Source: Paractinoplanes abujensis (GTDB lineage: Bacteria > Actinomycetota > Actinomycetes > Mycobacteriales > Micromonosporaceae). Taken from it: a DNA stretch of 64,000 nt. A model generated the notes under the pieces. The model searched no databases, had not been told where the DNA came from, and saw nothing but the letters and a program-made list of their open reading frames with translations. The position numbers and the translations under genes were made by a program. Below are positions 47,298 to 56,557 of this stretch, one piece after another; position 1 is the stretch's first letter, and each line of letters starts with the position of its first letter. The stretch is taken from positions 9,176,001 through 9,240,000 of the forward strand of contig NZ_JACHMF010000001.1 of assembly GCF_014204895.1 (NCBI RefSeq), read 5' to 3'.

Positions 47298-49178
47298 TCA
47301 CTCGCGGGCGGCCAGCAGCGTCACGGGGGCCTGGCGGGTGGCCGACCACGACGTGATCAGGCTGGTCAGGCCGGTGACGGTCAGGGCCACCAGCGCGACG
47401 CCGCCCACCAGGGGCCAGGGCAGGGTGAGGGTCGCCGTGCCGGTCACGGCCGACGTGGTGGCCAGCACGGCGATGAGGGCGCCGCCCGCCGCGAGGGCTC
47501 CCAGCACCAGGCCGGCGCCGGTGACCGCGTACGCCTCCAGCAGCGCCGCCCGGACCACCTGCCCGCGGGTCAGGCCGGTCACCCGCGCCTCGGCGAACTC
47601 GCGCCGCCGGGTGGCCGCGCCGATCACGATCGAGTTGATCACGCCGATCAGCGCGTACAGCCCGCCCAGGCCGAGCACGATCAGCATGACCTTGCGGTTG
47701 GTGTCGTCGCGGCCGGCGGCGTCGGCCCGCAGCCAGTCGTCCAGGTCGGACACCGGTCCCGTGCGGGCCAGCGCGGCCCGCACGGCGGCGCGGTCGGCGC
47801 CCGGCTCGAGCGCCACGAACGACAACGCGGACGCCTCGGCCAGCTGCAGCGCGGGCACCAGACCGGGCGGCAGCAGCAGGTTGGCCCCGCCGCTCATGGT
47901 GGTCGGCACCGCACCCGTCACCGGCAGTTCGCCCAGGTCACCGCCGGGCAGGCGCAGCCGCACCGTCCCGCTTGCGGGCACGTCACCACCCGGCCCGGCC
48001 ACCACGGCCCGCCCGCCGAGCGTCACCGGGGTGCCGTGGACCGCCGCATACGCCGCCGGGTCGACCACCAGCACCGAGACGCCCTCCGACTCCTCGTCCT
48101 CACCCTGGCCGTACGTCAGCTCGCCGGGCAGGGACAGCTCGGTCGACGCCGTGGCCACGCCGGGCACTGAGCCGAGCGGGCCGCGGCCCTCCACCACGAA
48201 GTCGGCGTGGGTGGTCCGCTTCAGTTCGTCGACGCCCGCGGCCGTGAACGACGCCCCGGCCGCGGTGTTGCCCACCACCAGCGCGACCAGCACGATCAGC
48301 GGGGCCGCGACCGAGGCCGAGCGGCGGCGCGCGTCGCGCACGTTGGCCCGGGCCAGCGAGCCCAGCACCCCGCCCCCGAACGGCATCACCCGGGCGATCA
48401 CGGGCACCAGCAGCGGCGCGAACGCGACCACGGCCACCGAGGCCGGCATCGCGACGTTCATCGCCATCGCCACGCCACCGGCCGGGCCGCCGTGCGGGGC
48501 CACAATGATCAGCGCCAGCGCGCCCCCGAAGAACAGCAGGCCCGCGATCCAGCGCCCGGCGGTCATCACGCGGGCCGCCGCGCCGGTCTCGCGCAGCGCC
48601 TCGAGCGGCCGCACCCGGGCCGCCCGCCGCGCGGCCACCAGCACCCCGGCCACCGCGAGCAGCACCCCCGTGCCGAACGAGACGCCCAGGATCCACATGC
48701 GCCACTGACCGGTGAAGCCCTCGGGCACGAACGCGAACCGCCGCATCAGCCACGCCTGCAGGGCCATCACCTGCAGACCGGCCGGGATGCCGAGGCTCGC
48801 CCCGGCCAGGCCGAGCAGCAGCGCCTCACCCAGCAGCAGCCGGCGGACCTGGCCGCGGCTGCCCCCGACCAGGCGCAGCAGGGCCAGGTCGCGGCGGCGC
48901 TGGTCGACGGTGAACGCGAAGGTCGAGCTGATCACGAAGCCGGCCAGGAAGACCGCTCCGCCGAGCACCACGCCCAGCATCGCCACCGCGGCCGTCGTGC
49001 CGTCGGAGATCTGCATCCGCTGGGCCTCGCTCAGGCCGGGCGGCGGGTCGTAGGTGGCCGCCGAGATCAGCAGCAGCAACGACGACTGCACCAGCGCCAC
49101 CCCGAGGGCGACCGACAGCAGCGCGCCGACGAACAGCGTCCAGCGCTGGGCCAAGCCGGCCCGGCTCATCCCCAGCAT
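47298..49178 (-). CDS. FtsX/MacB-type ABC transporter permease
   Basis: 626 residues with two FtsX-like halves. The N-terminal half has helices at about 15-40 and 65-95 (AVAMLGVVLGGAVFLAGFVI) with the coupling segment LLRLVGGSRGQVRRLLLGEA. The C-terminal half repeats this (KVMLIVLGLGGLYALIGVIN, FAEARVTGLTRGQVVRAALL). A large extracytoplasmic domain lies between. Such proteins do mechanotransmission or lipid/peptide export rather than import. It starts two bases before the ATPase stop and forms an operon with it. Confidence 0.92.
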   Translation of the reverse strand: MLGMSRAGLAQRWTLFVGALLSVALGVALVQSSLLLLISAATYDPPPGLSEAQRMQISDGTTAAVAMLGVVLGGAVFLAGFVISSTFAFTVDQRRRDLALLRLVGGSRGQVRRLLLGEALLLGLAGASLGIPAGLQVMALQAWLMRRFAFVPEGFTGQWRMWILGVSFGTGVLLAVAGVLVAARRAARVRPLEALRETGAAARVMTAGRWIAGLLFFGGALALIIVAPHGGPAGGVAMAMNVAMPASVAVVAFAPLLVPVIARVMPFGGGVLGSLARANVRDARRRSASVAAPLIVLVALVVGNTAAGASFTAAGVDELKRTTHADFVVEGRGPLGSVPGVATASTELSLPGELTYGQGEDEESEGVSVLVVDPAAYAAVHGTPVTLGGRAVVAGPGGDVPASGTVRLRLPGGDLGELPVTGAVPTTMSGGANLLLPPGLVPALQLAEASALSFVALEPGADRAAVRAALARTGPVSDLDDWLRADAAGRDDTNRKVMLIVLGLGGLYALIGVINSIVIGAATRRREFAEARVTGLTRGQVVRAALLEAYAVTGAGLVLGALAAGGALIAVLATTSAVTGTATLTLPWPLVGGVALVALTVTGLTSLITSWSATRQAPVTLLAARE

Positions 49179-49179
49179 C

Positions 49180-49923
49180 TCAGCGCTCCCATGCCGCGAG
49201 GCGGTCGGCGACCTGGTGGGCGGTGGCCCCGGCGAGCATGTCGACCACCCGGCCGTCGCGCAGGAAGACCACCGAGTCGGCGCGGGCCGCGGCGCCCGGG
49301 TCGTGCGTGACCATCACGATGCTCTGCCCCGCGTCGGCCATGGCCCGCAACAGGTCCAGTACCGTCCGGGCGGCGGTGGAGTCGAGGGCGCCGGTGGGCT
49401 CGTCGGCGAAGAGCACCTCGGGCCGGGTCACCATGGCCCGCGCGATCGCCACCCGCTGCTGCTGCCCGCCGGAGAGCTCGCGCGGCCGGTGCCGGGCCCG
49501 GTCGGCCAGGCCCACCGCGTCGAGGGTGGCGCGCACCTCGGATCGGCGCGGACGCTGCCCGGCCAGCCGCAGGGGGAGCGCCACGTTCTGCTCGGCGGTG
49601 AGCGCGCCGATCAGGTTGAAGCTCTGGAACACGAACCCGATCCGGGTGCGGCGCAGCGCGGTCAGCTCGGTGTCGCCGGCCGCGGTGAGGTCGGTGTCGC
49701 CCAGCAGCACCCGCCCGGAGTCCACCTTCTCCAACCCGGCCGCGCAATGCAGCAGGGTGGACTTGCCCGAGCCGGACGGGCCCATCACCGCCGTCCAGCC
49801 GCCCCGCGGGAACTCGAGTGTCACGTTGTCGACCGCGTGGACGGCCGCGGCGCCACGGCCGTAGACCCGGCTCACGCCGTACAGGGAAATGGCGGTGTTC
49901 TTGGTGGTCAGCGTCGTCGTCAT
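49180..49923 (-). CDS. MacB/LolD-type ABC transporter ATP-binding protein
   Basis: 247 residues. Walker A is MGPSGSGKSTLLHCAAGLEK, the Q-loop is VFQSFNLIGALTAEQN, the signature is RELSGGQQQRVAIARAM, Walker B is VLFADEPTGALDS and the switch is MVTHDPGAAARADSVVFLRD. The EPTGALD wording is typical of the MacB/LolD/FtsE group that pairs with FtsX-like permeases. First gene of the two-gene exporter operon. The substrate is unknown. Confidence 0.94.
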   Translation of the reverse strand: MTTTLTTKNTAISLYGVSRVYGRGAAAVHAVDNVTLEFPRGGWTAVMGPSGSGKSTLLHCAAGLEKVDSGRVLLGDTDLTAAGDTELTALRRTRIGFVFQSFNLIGALTAEQNVALPLRLAGQRPRRSEVRATLDAVGLADRARHRPRELSGGQQQRVAIARAMVTRPEVLFADEPTGALDSTAARTVLDLLRAMADAGQSIVMVTHDPGAAARADSVVFLRDGRVVDMLAGATAHQVADRLAAWER

Positions 49924-50063
49924 GGAAGAAAACGCTATTGCCGGACGGCCGCGAAGTCGCTACGGCCAGCATCCCGGCCCGGGTGGTGCTAGGCCCACCA
50001 CCGGGGTGGGGTTGAGTGCCGCTACTCAGGTTCGGGCGCGCGCCGATTCATAGGTTCTTACCC

Positions 50064-50510
50064 ATGACGAAGCGACGGAAGTTGGTCTGGACGGCGGCAA
50101 TCCTGACGGCGGCGGTGGCCGGGGCGGGGGTGGGCACCGCGGTGTGGGCCGACCCGCTCAAACTGCCGGGCAGCCACACGGTCGAGGTGTACGCCCAGGA
50201 CGACGAGCTCACGGGGGAGACGCAGAGGGACCCCGGGCTGTTCCGGATGTGCGACGCCGACACCTACTACGCCGAGGAGGGCGACCGGAAGCTGTGCATC
50301 GTGCTCAGCGGCCCGCTCGGCGAGGTCGAGGCGCAGCGCAAGGACGGCAAGGTCACCGTGGCCGCGGGCGACGTGGCCGGGCTCGAGCGGATCGCCGCCG
50401 CCAACCCCGGCGCCACCACCCTGGTGCTGATGGGCAGCGGCCCGTCGGCGCGGATCCCGGTCACGAGCCTCGTCGAGGGGCAGCCGGTGACCGTGCCCGC
50501 CCTCAGGTAG
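50064..50510 (+). CDS. Secreted or membrane-anchored small protein, function unknown
   Basis: 148 residues from the ATG at 50064. One N-terminal hydrophobic segment (LVWTAAILTAAVAGAGVGTA) may be a signal or anchor. The rest is hydrophilic, with two cysteines (FRMCDADTYY, RKLCIVLSG) that may pair. No family recognised. Its 3' end overlaps the convergent LLM gene by eight bases. Confidence 0.65.
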   Translation: MTKRRKLVWTAAILTAAVAGAGVGTAVWADPLKLPGSHTVEVYAQDDELTGETQRDPGLFRMCDADTYYAEEGDRKLCIVLSGPLGEVEAQRKDGKVTVAAGDVAGLERIAAANPGATTLVLMGSGPSARIPVTSLVEGQPVTVPALR

Positions 50511-51531
50511 CGGGCCGCCACCCCAGCGCGGGCCCCAGATGGGTGGCGATGTCGGTGAGGATCTGCACGTAGTCGGCGTGCTCGAAGCTGAACGGCAGCG
50601 CGAACGCCACCTCGTCGATCTCGCGATAGGCCGCGTGCGCCTGCAGGCGGTCGGCGATCTCGGCGGAGGACCCGAGCAGGTCGGGCGAGAAGAGCATCCG
50701 GGCCGGGCCCTGCGGTTCCCTGGTACGGGGGGTGCGCTTCTCGACGTACGCGGAATATTTGGCTTTCTGCCCGGCGGACGCCGAATCGGTGGGGATGACG
50801 ACCAGGCCCTGGGAGACCCGGGCCTGCTCACCCGCCGGGTGGTGCTTACGGAACGTCCGCACGTGCGACAGCTGGATCTCGGCGAAGTCCTCCGCCTCTT
50901 CGGCCTTGACCACGCTGCTGGTCAGGAAGTTCATGCCGTGCTCGCCGGCCCATTGCGCCGAGCGCAAGCTGGCCCCGCCGTACCACATGCGGGCGCCCAG
51001 ACCCGGCGAGTGCGGCTCGACCCGGCTCGAGAACACCTCGACCACACCCTGGGCGCCGCTGAGATCGGTGACCTGCTCGCCCCGGACGAAACTGAGCAGC
51101 CGCTCGACCCGCCGATAGCTGAAGTCCTCGGCGTCGGCGGTGTCCGGATACAACGGCTCCTTGACGCTGTCCCAGTTCATCGGCGGGCCGACGCTGACGC
51201 CGGGGTTGATGCGACCGCCCGAGAGGACGTCGACGGTGGCCAGATCCTCGGCCAGGCGCAGCGGATTCTCCCAGCCGAGCGGGATCACGGCCGTGCCCAG
51301 CTCGATGCGCGACGTGCGCTGCGAGGCCGCGGCCAGCACGGCGATCGGCGACGAGATGCCGTACTGAAGGTGGCGGTGACGCAGCCAGGCACTGTCGAAA
51401 CCCAGCTCCTCGCCCAGCTTGATCACCTCGAGCGTGGACTCGTGACCGGGCCGCGGGTCGTCGCCGTCGAACAGGCCGATGGTCAGGAACCCGAGCTTGC
51501 GCAGTGGTCGCGACGTCACGACGCCCAGCAT
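50503..51531 (-). CDS. LLM-class flavin-dependent oxidoreductase
   Basis: 342 residues from the ATG at 51531. Luciferase-like TIM barrel: LGFLTIGLFDGDD, LGEELGFDSAWLRHRHLQ, the flavin-proximal RIELGTAVIPLGWENPLRLA, TVDVLSGGRINPGVSVGP, and MWYGGASLRSAQWAGEHGMN. Uses reduced FMN or F420; which one cannot be told. It directly follows (one base) the minus-strand glycosyltransferase operon and may be its last gene, although no link to glycan synthesis is known. Confidence 0.9.
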   Translation of the reverse strand: MLGVVTSRPLRKLGFLTIGLFDGDDPRPGHESTLEVIKLGEELGFDSAWLRHRHLQYGISSPIAVLAAASQRTSRIELGTAVIPLGWENPLRLAEDLATVDVLSGGRINPGVSVGPPMNWDSVKEPLYPDTADAEDFSYRRVERLLSFVRGEQVTDLSGAQGVVEVFSSRVEPHSPGLGARMWYGGASLRSAQWAGEHGMNFLTSSVVKAEEAEDFAEIQLSHVRTFRKHHPAGEQARVSQGLVVIPTDSASAGQKAKYSAYVEKRTPRTREPQGPARMLFSPDLLGSSAEIADRLQAHAAYREIDEVAFALPFSFEHADYVQILTDIATHLGPALGWRPAT

Positions 51532-51532
51532 G

Positions 51533-52321
51533 TCACGACCGCTGCCAACCGGTCGGTGTGTGCTCGATGACACCGGCCTCGGCGAACGCGTCGAGCCAGC
51601 CCTGCATCGGCCAGAAGCCCCACCGGCCGGCGAAGCGGCGACCGTTGCGCAGGATGTCGTCGAGGTGCTGCCACGGCGGGGACGAGGTCGGGTGGTACTG
51701 GTGATAAGCGTGGGCGCCCCCGGTCCAGACCAGCGGCACGCCGGCCTGCCGCGCGGTCCAGGCCAGGTCGGTGTCCTCGCCGCCGTAGCCCTCGTAGGCC
51801 TCGTCGAAGCCGCCGAGCACGCTCCAGGTCTTCGCGGTGACGGCGAACGAGAGCGACCAGAACAGCCGGTAGTCGTCCGGGCCGGCCACCACGTTCTCCC
51901 CGTCGGGCGGGGACGGCCGGGCCGCGTGCGGTGCGGTCAGCGCGGGCAGCGCGTCCGCGTGCTCCGGCCGCACCCCCTCCGGCAGATAGGTGACCGGTCC
52001 GCACAGCAGGGCGTCCGGGTGGGCGTCGGCCGCCGCCCGGTAGCGGGCGAACAGGCCGGGGCCGGGCAGGCAGTCGGCGTCGAGGAAGACGAGCAGGTCG
52101 GCGTCGCCGGCGGCGAGGGCCCCGCGGTTGCGGCCGGCCGCGAGCCGCATGCCGTACGGGCCGGGCGGGACGTGCAGCACCTCGGCGCCTCCGAAGGCCG
52201 GGGGCGGGTCGGCGTCGAGCCAGACCACGATCCGCCGTACGGGCTCGGCGGCCAGCAGCCGCTGCTGCCGGCGCACGTGGTCGAGCCGGGCCGTGGAACA
52301 GAGCGTGATGACGGCGGTCAT
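51533..52321 (-). CDS. GT-A fold glycosyltransferase (family 2-like)
   Basis: 262 residues. N-terminal nucleotide-sugar domain with DADLLVFLDADCLPGPGLF (the DxD metal motif is in LDADC). The C-terminal part is of the galactosyltransferase type: LGGFDEAYEGYGGEDTDLAW, then WTGGAHAYHQYHP. The start ATG overlaps the upstream stop (ATGA). Fourth gene of the minus-strand sugar operon. Donor and acceptor unknown. Confidence 0.88.
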   Translation of the reverse strand: MTAVITLCSTARLDHVRRQQRLLAAEPVRRIVVWLDADPPPAFGGAEVLHVPPGPYGMRLAAGRNRGALAAGDADLLVFLDADCLPGPGLFARYRAAADAHPDALLCGPVTYLPEGVRPEHADALPALTAPHAARPSPPDGENVVAGPDDYRLFWSLSFAVTAKTWSVLGGFDEAYEGYGGEDTDLAWTARQAGVPLVWTGGAHAYHQYHPTSSPPWQHLDDILRNGRRFAGRWGFWPMQGWLDAFAEAGVIEHTPTGWQRS

Positions 52322-53283
52322 GCGCCCACCTGCGCGATCGCCTCGGCGGCCCGGCGCGCGGCACCGGTGACACCCCACTGCGACCAGTCGGGCCGCAGGC
52401 TGCGGGCCTGGTCGAGCAGCGCGGGCCACTCGTCGGGGCCGGGCCAGGCCGGGCGCACCACGGCGAGGCCGCGGCCGGTCAGGATGCGGCCGGTGGCGAC
52501 CTGCTCGTCGAACGGGCGGGGCTGCGGCACGACAACGGCACGGGCGCCCGCCGCGGCGATGTCGGCCACGCTGTTCTGCCCGGCGGCGGCCACGACGACC
52601 TCGGCGCTCTGCAACGCGTCCCAGGGGTCCTCGATCCAGGTCCGCGCCGAGCTGCCGGCCAGCTGCCAGCGGGCGTCGGGGGTGGCCGCGGCGGCGGCGG
52701 CGAGGTCGCGTTCGGTCACGCCCCCGCCCAGCACCAGCACCGTGCCGGGAGTCGCGCCGACCTCCCGCGTACGGCCGTCGAAGCGGGAGATGCCGCCCAC
52801 CTCGACCAGGGCCGGCTGCGCGGGGAGACCGTGCACGCCCGCGGGCCAGGGCGCCAGCACCCGGCTCGCCGACGCGTAGGCGAGCCGGTGCGGGGTGTCG
52901 CTGCGGTCGCCGGGCTGGGTGACCACGACGGTTGCGACCCCCAGGAGCCGTACGAGCAGAGCCACCTCGACGGAGACGTCCACCACGAACCGGTCGAAGC
53001 GCCGCTCGGCCAGGGCGCCCGTGATGGCCGCGAACCGGCGCGCGTGCCCGGCGTGCCCGAGCGGCGCCCAGTGCAGCAGCCCGCCCACTGTCGGATCCGC
53101 GCCGGCCGGGTCGCCGTCGTCGTCGCGGTCGAGGCGCACCCAGGTCGTCCCGGCCGGGAGCGTGCCGGGCCGCGGCAGCGAGCTGAACACGACGACCTCG
53201 CCCGGCAGGTGCGGCCGGACCGCGCGGAACCGGGTCAGGTGCCCCGCGCCGTGGTGGTGGATGTACCAGCCGGTCAGACCCAT
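52318..53283 (-). CDS. GT-B fold glycosyltransferase (family 28/MurG-like)
   Basis: 321 residues. The N-terminus GWYIHHHGAGHLTRFRAV is the glycine/histidine entry of this group. The C-terminal nucleotide-sugar domain has TVLVLGGGVTERDL and AAAGQNSVADIAAAGARAVV followed by VPQPRPFDEQ, the MurG/UGT-type donor loop. It overlaps the upstream gene by ten bases and the downstream one by four. Cytoplasmic, possibly peripheral on the membrane. Confidence 0.85.
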   Translation of the reverse strand: MGLTGWYIHHHGAGHLTRFRAVRPHLPGEVVVFSSLPRPGTLPAGTTWVRLDRDDDGDPAGADPTVGGLLHWAPLGHAGHARRFAAITGALAERRFDRFVVDVSVEVALLVRLLGVATVVVTQPGDRSDTPHRLAYASASRVLAPWPAGVHGLPAQPALVEVGGISRFDGRTREVGATPGTVLVLGGGVTERDLAAAAAATPDARWQLAGSSARTWIEDPWDALQSAEVVVAAAGQNSVADIAAAGARAVVVPQPRPFDEQVATGRILTGRGLAVVRPAWPGPDEWPALLDQARSLRPDWSQWGVTGAARRAAEAIAQVGA

Positions 53284-54371
53284 GCGTCGGCTCCTGCCTG
53301 GTCGAAGATGGTTTCCAGCTCGGCCGCCCGGCGGTCGAGGGAGAAACGGGCCAGCGCCTCGGCCCTGGTCCGCCGGCGGTCGCGGTGACACCCGCTCGCG
53401 AGTTGTCCGGCCGCCCGGGCCAGGGCCTCGGCGTCGCCCATGGGCACGAGCCGGACCGCCGGGGCGGTGCCCGCGACCTCGCCGACGCCCCCGGTGTCGA
53501 ACGCGGCAACCGGGGTGCCCGTGGCCAGCGCCTCGGCGATGACGAGCCCGAACGGCTCCGGCCAGAGCGGCGTGACCAGGGCGCAGGCGCTGCTGCCGAC
53601 GAGGTCCGCCAGTTCGGGCTGGCCCAGCGGCCCGAGGTAGTCCACGCCGCGGCCGAGGAACGGGCGGATGTGCTCCTGGAAGTACGCGACGTCGCCCACC
53701 CGGCCCGCGATGCGCAGCCTCCGGCCGGTCAGCCGGGCCGCCTGCACGGCGACGTGCACACCCTTCTCCGGCACGATCCGCCCGAACCACACCAGGTCGC
53801 GTCCGCCCGGGCCGAGACGCCAGCGGTCGGCGTCGACGGCGTTGGGCATGACCCGCGCCTCCACGCCGTGCTCACGCCACTCGGCGGCCGTGTGCGCGCT
53901 GACGGCGAGCAGCTTGCCGTGATGCTGGGCCGAGCGGGCCGCCGCCACCAGCCGGGGCAGCGGCGGGGTGTGCAGGGTGGTCACCACGGGCACGCCGAGC
54001 CGACCGGCCCAGGTCAGGGGCTGCGGGTGCAGGCTGTGGTTGTCGACCAGGTCGATGGTGTCCCGATGGCGGCGGATGAAGTCGAGCGCCGCCTCCAGGG
54101 CCGGGAGCGCCCGTTCGAGATGCCCCGGCGGGAACGTGGAGTCGGTGGCGTCGCGCTCGTCGGGCCAGACGACGGCGGGCAGCCGGAACTCGGCCGGGCC
54201 GTCCTCGAGGAACTGCGAACCCTCCACGGCGCAGAGCAGGACGCGATGCCCGCGGGCGCGCAGCATCCGCACCCGGTCCCACACCATCGCCTCCAGCCCG
54301 CCGGCGTGCGGTTCCCGGATGGGGTGCCGCAGCGGCGCGATCACGGCGATGGTGCGTCGGCGGCGGCTCAC
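53274..54371 (-). CDS. Glycosyltransferase family 4
   Basis: 365 residues, GT-B fold. Acceptor-side start IAVIAPLRHPIREPHAGGLE, then LVDNHSLHPQPLTWAG and MPNAVDADRWRL. The donor-side DLVWFGRIVPEKGVHVAVQA and the retaining-enzyme EX7E motif in PEPFGLVIAEALATGTPVAA are clear. It overlaps both neighbours by 4 to 10 bases. Confidence 0.92.
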   Translation of the reverse strand: MSRRRRTIAVIAPLRHPIREPHAGGLEAMVWDRVRMLRARGHRVLLCAVEGSQFLEDGPAEFRLPAVVWPDERDATDSTFPPGHLERALPALEAALDFIRRHRDTIDLVDNHSLHPQPLTWAGRLGVPVVTTLHTPPLPRLVAAARSAQHHGKLLAVSAHTAAEWREHGVEARVMPNAVDADRWRLGPGGRDLVWFGRIVPEKGVHVAVQAARLTGRRLRIAGRVGDVAYFQEHIRPFLGRGVDYLGPLGQPELADLVGSSACALVTPLWPEPFGLVIAEALATGTPVAAFDTGGVGEVAGTAPAVRLVPMGDAEALARAAGQLASGCHRDRRRTRAEALARFSLDRRAAELETIFDQAGADAWV

Positions 54372-55471
54372 GCGACCTTCCCCGTACGGCTCAGGGCCCG
54401 CTCGTAGAGGGCGGTGTGGGCGGCGGTGATCGCGGCCGCCGCGGCCACGCGCTGCCGGCGCCGGTCGGCCTGACGCACCGCGCGCGCGGCCGAACCCGGA
54501 CGGGGCGTTCCGGTCAGGAGCCGCCGTACGGCCTCGGCCAGCGCGGCGCCGTCACCCGCGTCGAAGAGCGCGAAGTCGTCCGGATGCTGTTCGCTCGCGA
54601 ACCCGACGGGCGGGCCGGCTACGGGCACGCCGAGATCCCAGCAGAGCTCGGCCCAACCCGAGTGGGTGCCCGCGCGGTAGGGCAGGATCGCGACGTCGAG
54701 GTCGGCGATGGAGCGGGCCAGAGCGTCGTCGCCGAGCCGTTCGGTCCGGCGCAGCTCGGTGGTGTCGCGATGCCGGGCGATCAGTGCGCCGACCTGGTCG
54801 CGGGCGGCCTCGTCGCGGACGCGTTCGTTCACGTGCACCCGGCCGATCGCCACGACGCCCCGGGCGCGCAGCCGGTCGACGGCATCGAGCAGGGTCGCGA
54901 CCGTACGGACGGCGTCGGTGCCGGGGCGGATGTCGCGCAGGTGCACGCCCAGCACGTACGGGTCGGAACCGGTCCCCGCCGGGGCCTGCGCGTCGAGCGG
55001 CAGCACGTGCGGGTGCGGGATGACTTCGGCCGTGCGGCCCCAGCGCCGCTCGATGGCGGCGGCCGCGCCCGGCGTCAGCGTGACCAGCTCGTCGGCGGCC
55101 GGCACGAGGACGTCGAGGTGCTCGCGATGCGGGGCCTGGTCGGTCAGCTGCGGGTTCTCCAGGTCGTGCAGCGTGTAGACGAGCGGGCGACCGGCGGCGC
55201 GCAGCGCGTGGACGAGCGAGCGGAGGTGGCTGGTGGGGTACGACTCGGTCCCGAAGTGCACGTGCATGACGTCGAAGCGGTCCGCGTGGGCGGCGACCCA
55301 CGCGGCGTCGCACATCACCGGCGGCCACCAGCGGCCGTCCCGCGCGCCCGGCGGCGTCGGATCGGGCAACACGCCTATACCGGTTCCGGAGAGCACGTTC
55401 CGCACGTACGGGTGACCGGCCGGCACGGAAGCGACCTGGATCGCGGATACGGCTGGAGCGGTGAGCGTCAT
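54368..55471 (-). CDS. Glycosyltransferase family 4-like
   Basis: 367 residues, GT-B fold. HVHFGTESYPTSHLRSLV and VYTLHDLENPQL mark the acceptor side, and VLGVHLRDIRPGTDAVRTV with IADLDVAILPYRAGTHSGWA marks the donor side. The usual glutamate pair is weak here (GWAELCWDLGVPVAGPPVG). First gene of the minus-strand operon, ATG at 55471 with GAGGAC upstream. Divergent from the WcbI-like gene. Confidence 0.85.
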   Translation of the reverse strand: MTLTAPAVSAIQVASVPAGHPYVRNVLSGTGIGVLPDPTPPGARDGRWWPPVMCDAAWVAAHADRFDVMHVHFGTESYPTSHLRSLVHALRAAGRPLVYTLHDLENPQLTDQAPHREHLDVLVPAADELVTLTPGAAAAIERRWGRTAEVIPHPHVLPLDAQAPAGTGSDPYVLGVHLRDIRPGTDAVRTVATLLDAVDRLRARGVVAIGRVHVNERVRDEAARDQVGALIARHRDTTELRRTERLGDDALARSIADLDVAILPYRAGTHSGWAELCWDLGVPVAGPPVGFASEQHPDDFALFDAGDGAALAEAVRRLLTGTPRPGSAARAVRQADRRRQRVAAAAAITAAHTALYERALSRTGKVA

Positions 55472-55633
55472 CGGGCGTCCTCGCAGGTCGGTCGGGCAGA
55501 TACGACCAACGCGAGACCGGGAGCCGTGTCGAGAGGGTCGGCTCGCCTATTCCCTTGCCGTACGGAAAATAATGCTGTTCGACGACAAGATCACTAAGAC
55601 GTGGCAGATGCTGGTGCCGGGCCGCCCCGCGGG

Positions 55634-55645
55634 TATAGCAGGCCC
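55634..55645 (+). promoter_or_regulatory. -10 element implying a leaderless WcbI-like transcript
   Basis: TATAGC at 55634-55639 stands six bases before the ATG at 55646, and no Shine-Dalgarno precedes that ATG. This is the usual geometry of leaderless actinobacterial genes. No clear -35. Confidence 0.45.
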
Positions 55646-56557
55646 ATGGCACCATCGTCACCCGATCCGCGGACCAGGCATTTCGGGGCTTTCTACGGCA
55701 TAGAGGAACCGGCCGGTGACGGCCCCGTGCTCCTCGTCATCGGCAACTGCCAGGCCGAGTCGCTGCGCCTCATGCTCGACGACGGCGAACTGCGCACCGT
55801 ACGGGTGCCGCCGGTGCACGAGCTCGGCCCGGCCGACCTGCCGCACCTCGCGCGCTGGCTGGCCCGTACGCGAGTGCTGATCACGCAGCCCATCCGCGAC
55901 GGCTACCGCGGCCTGCCGCTCGGGTCGGCCGAACTGGCCGCGGGACTCGACCGGGACGCCCGCACGCTGCGGGTGCCGGTGATCCGGTTCGCCGGCCTCT
56001 ACCCGGCCCACGCCATCGTCCGGCCACCCTCCGACCCCGGCCTGACCCCGCCCGTCGTCGCCTACCACGACCTGCGCGTGCTGGCCGAGGCGGCCGGGCT
56101 GCGGCTGCGCGCGGCGCTCGACGTGCCGGCCGTCCGGGCGATCGCCGAGGAATCGCTGCACCAGCTGCGGGCCCGGGAGGCCGGACACGGCACGGTGGTC
56201 GTGTCCGACCTGTTCGCGGCGCCGTTGTTCAACCAGATGCGCACCCTCAACCACCCCGGCAACCCGATCTGGGCGGCGCTGGCCGCACGCGTCCGCTCGG
56301 CCCTCGGCCTGCCCGGGCACGCCGTCGACCCGGGGCGGCCGCTGCTCGACTCCGTGCACGCGCCGCGCGAATCCGTGGTGATCGAGGCCTGGGAACTCGA
56401 CGACCCCGTACGGCCGCACTGGGTCGTGGGCGGGCAGACCGTCGAGACCGAGGCCGTACGGGAGGCCCACCTGGACTGGTATGCGCGGCACCCCGACGCG
56501 GTGCAGGCCGGTCTGGCCCGGCACGCGGACGCGTTGCGCCTGGTGGGTGTCGCGTGA
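55646..56557 (+). CDS. WcbI-like polysaccharide biosynthesis protein
   Basis: 303 residues. The motif VLLVIGNCQAESLRLML near the N-terminus, then PPVHELGPADL and LITQPIRDGYRGLPLGS with VIRFAGLYPAHAIV, match the WcbI family known from capsule synthesis, which binds CoA and is thought to modify sugars. Start ATG 55646 (leaderless by position). The stop overlaps the next start (GTGA). It leads the plus-strand arm of the sugar cluster. Confidence 0.85.
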   Translation: MAPSSPDPRTRHFGAFYGIEEPAGDGPVLLVIGNCQAESLRLMLDDGELRTVRVPPVHELGPADLPHLARWLARTRVLITQPIRDGYRGLPLGSAELAAGLDRDARTLRVPVIRFAGLYPAHAIVRPPSDPGLTPPVVAYHDLRVLAEAAGLRLRAALDVPAVRAIAEESLHQLRAREAGHGTVVVSDLFAAPLFNQMRTLNHPGNPIWAALAARVRSALGLPGHAVDPGRPLLDSVHAPRESVVIEAWELDDPVRPHWVVGGQTVETEAVREAHLDWYARHPDAVQAGLARHADALRLVGVA

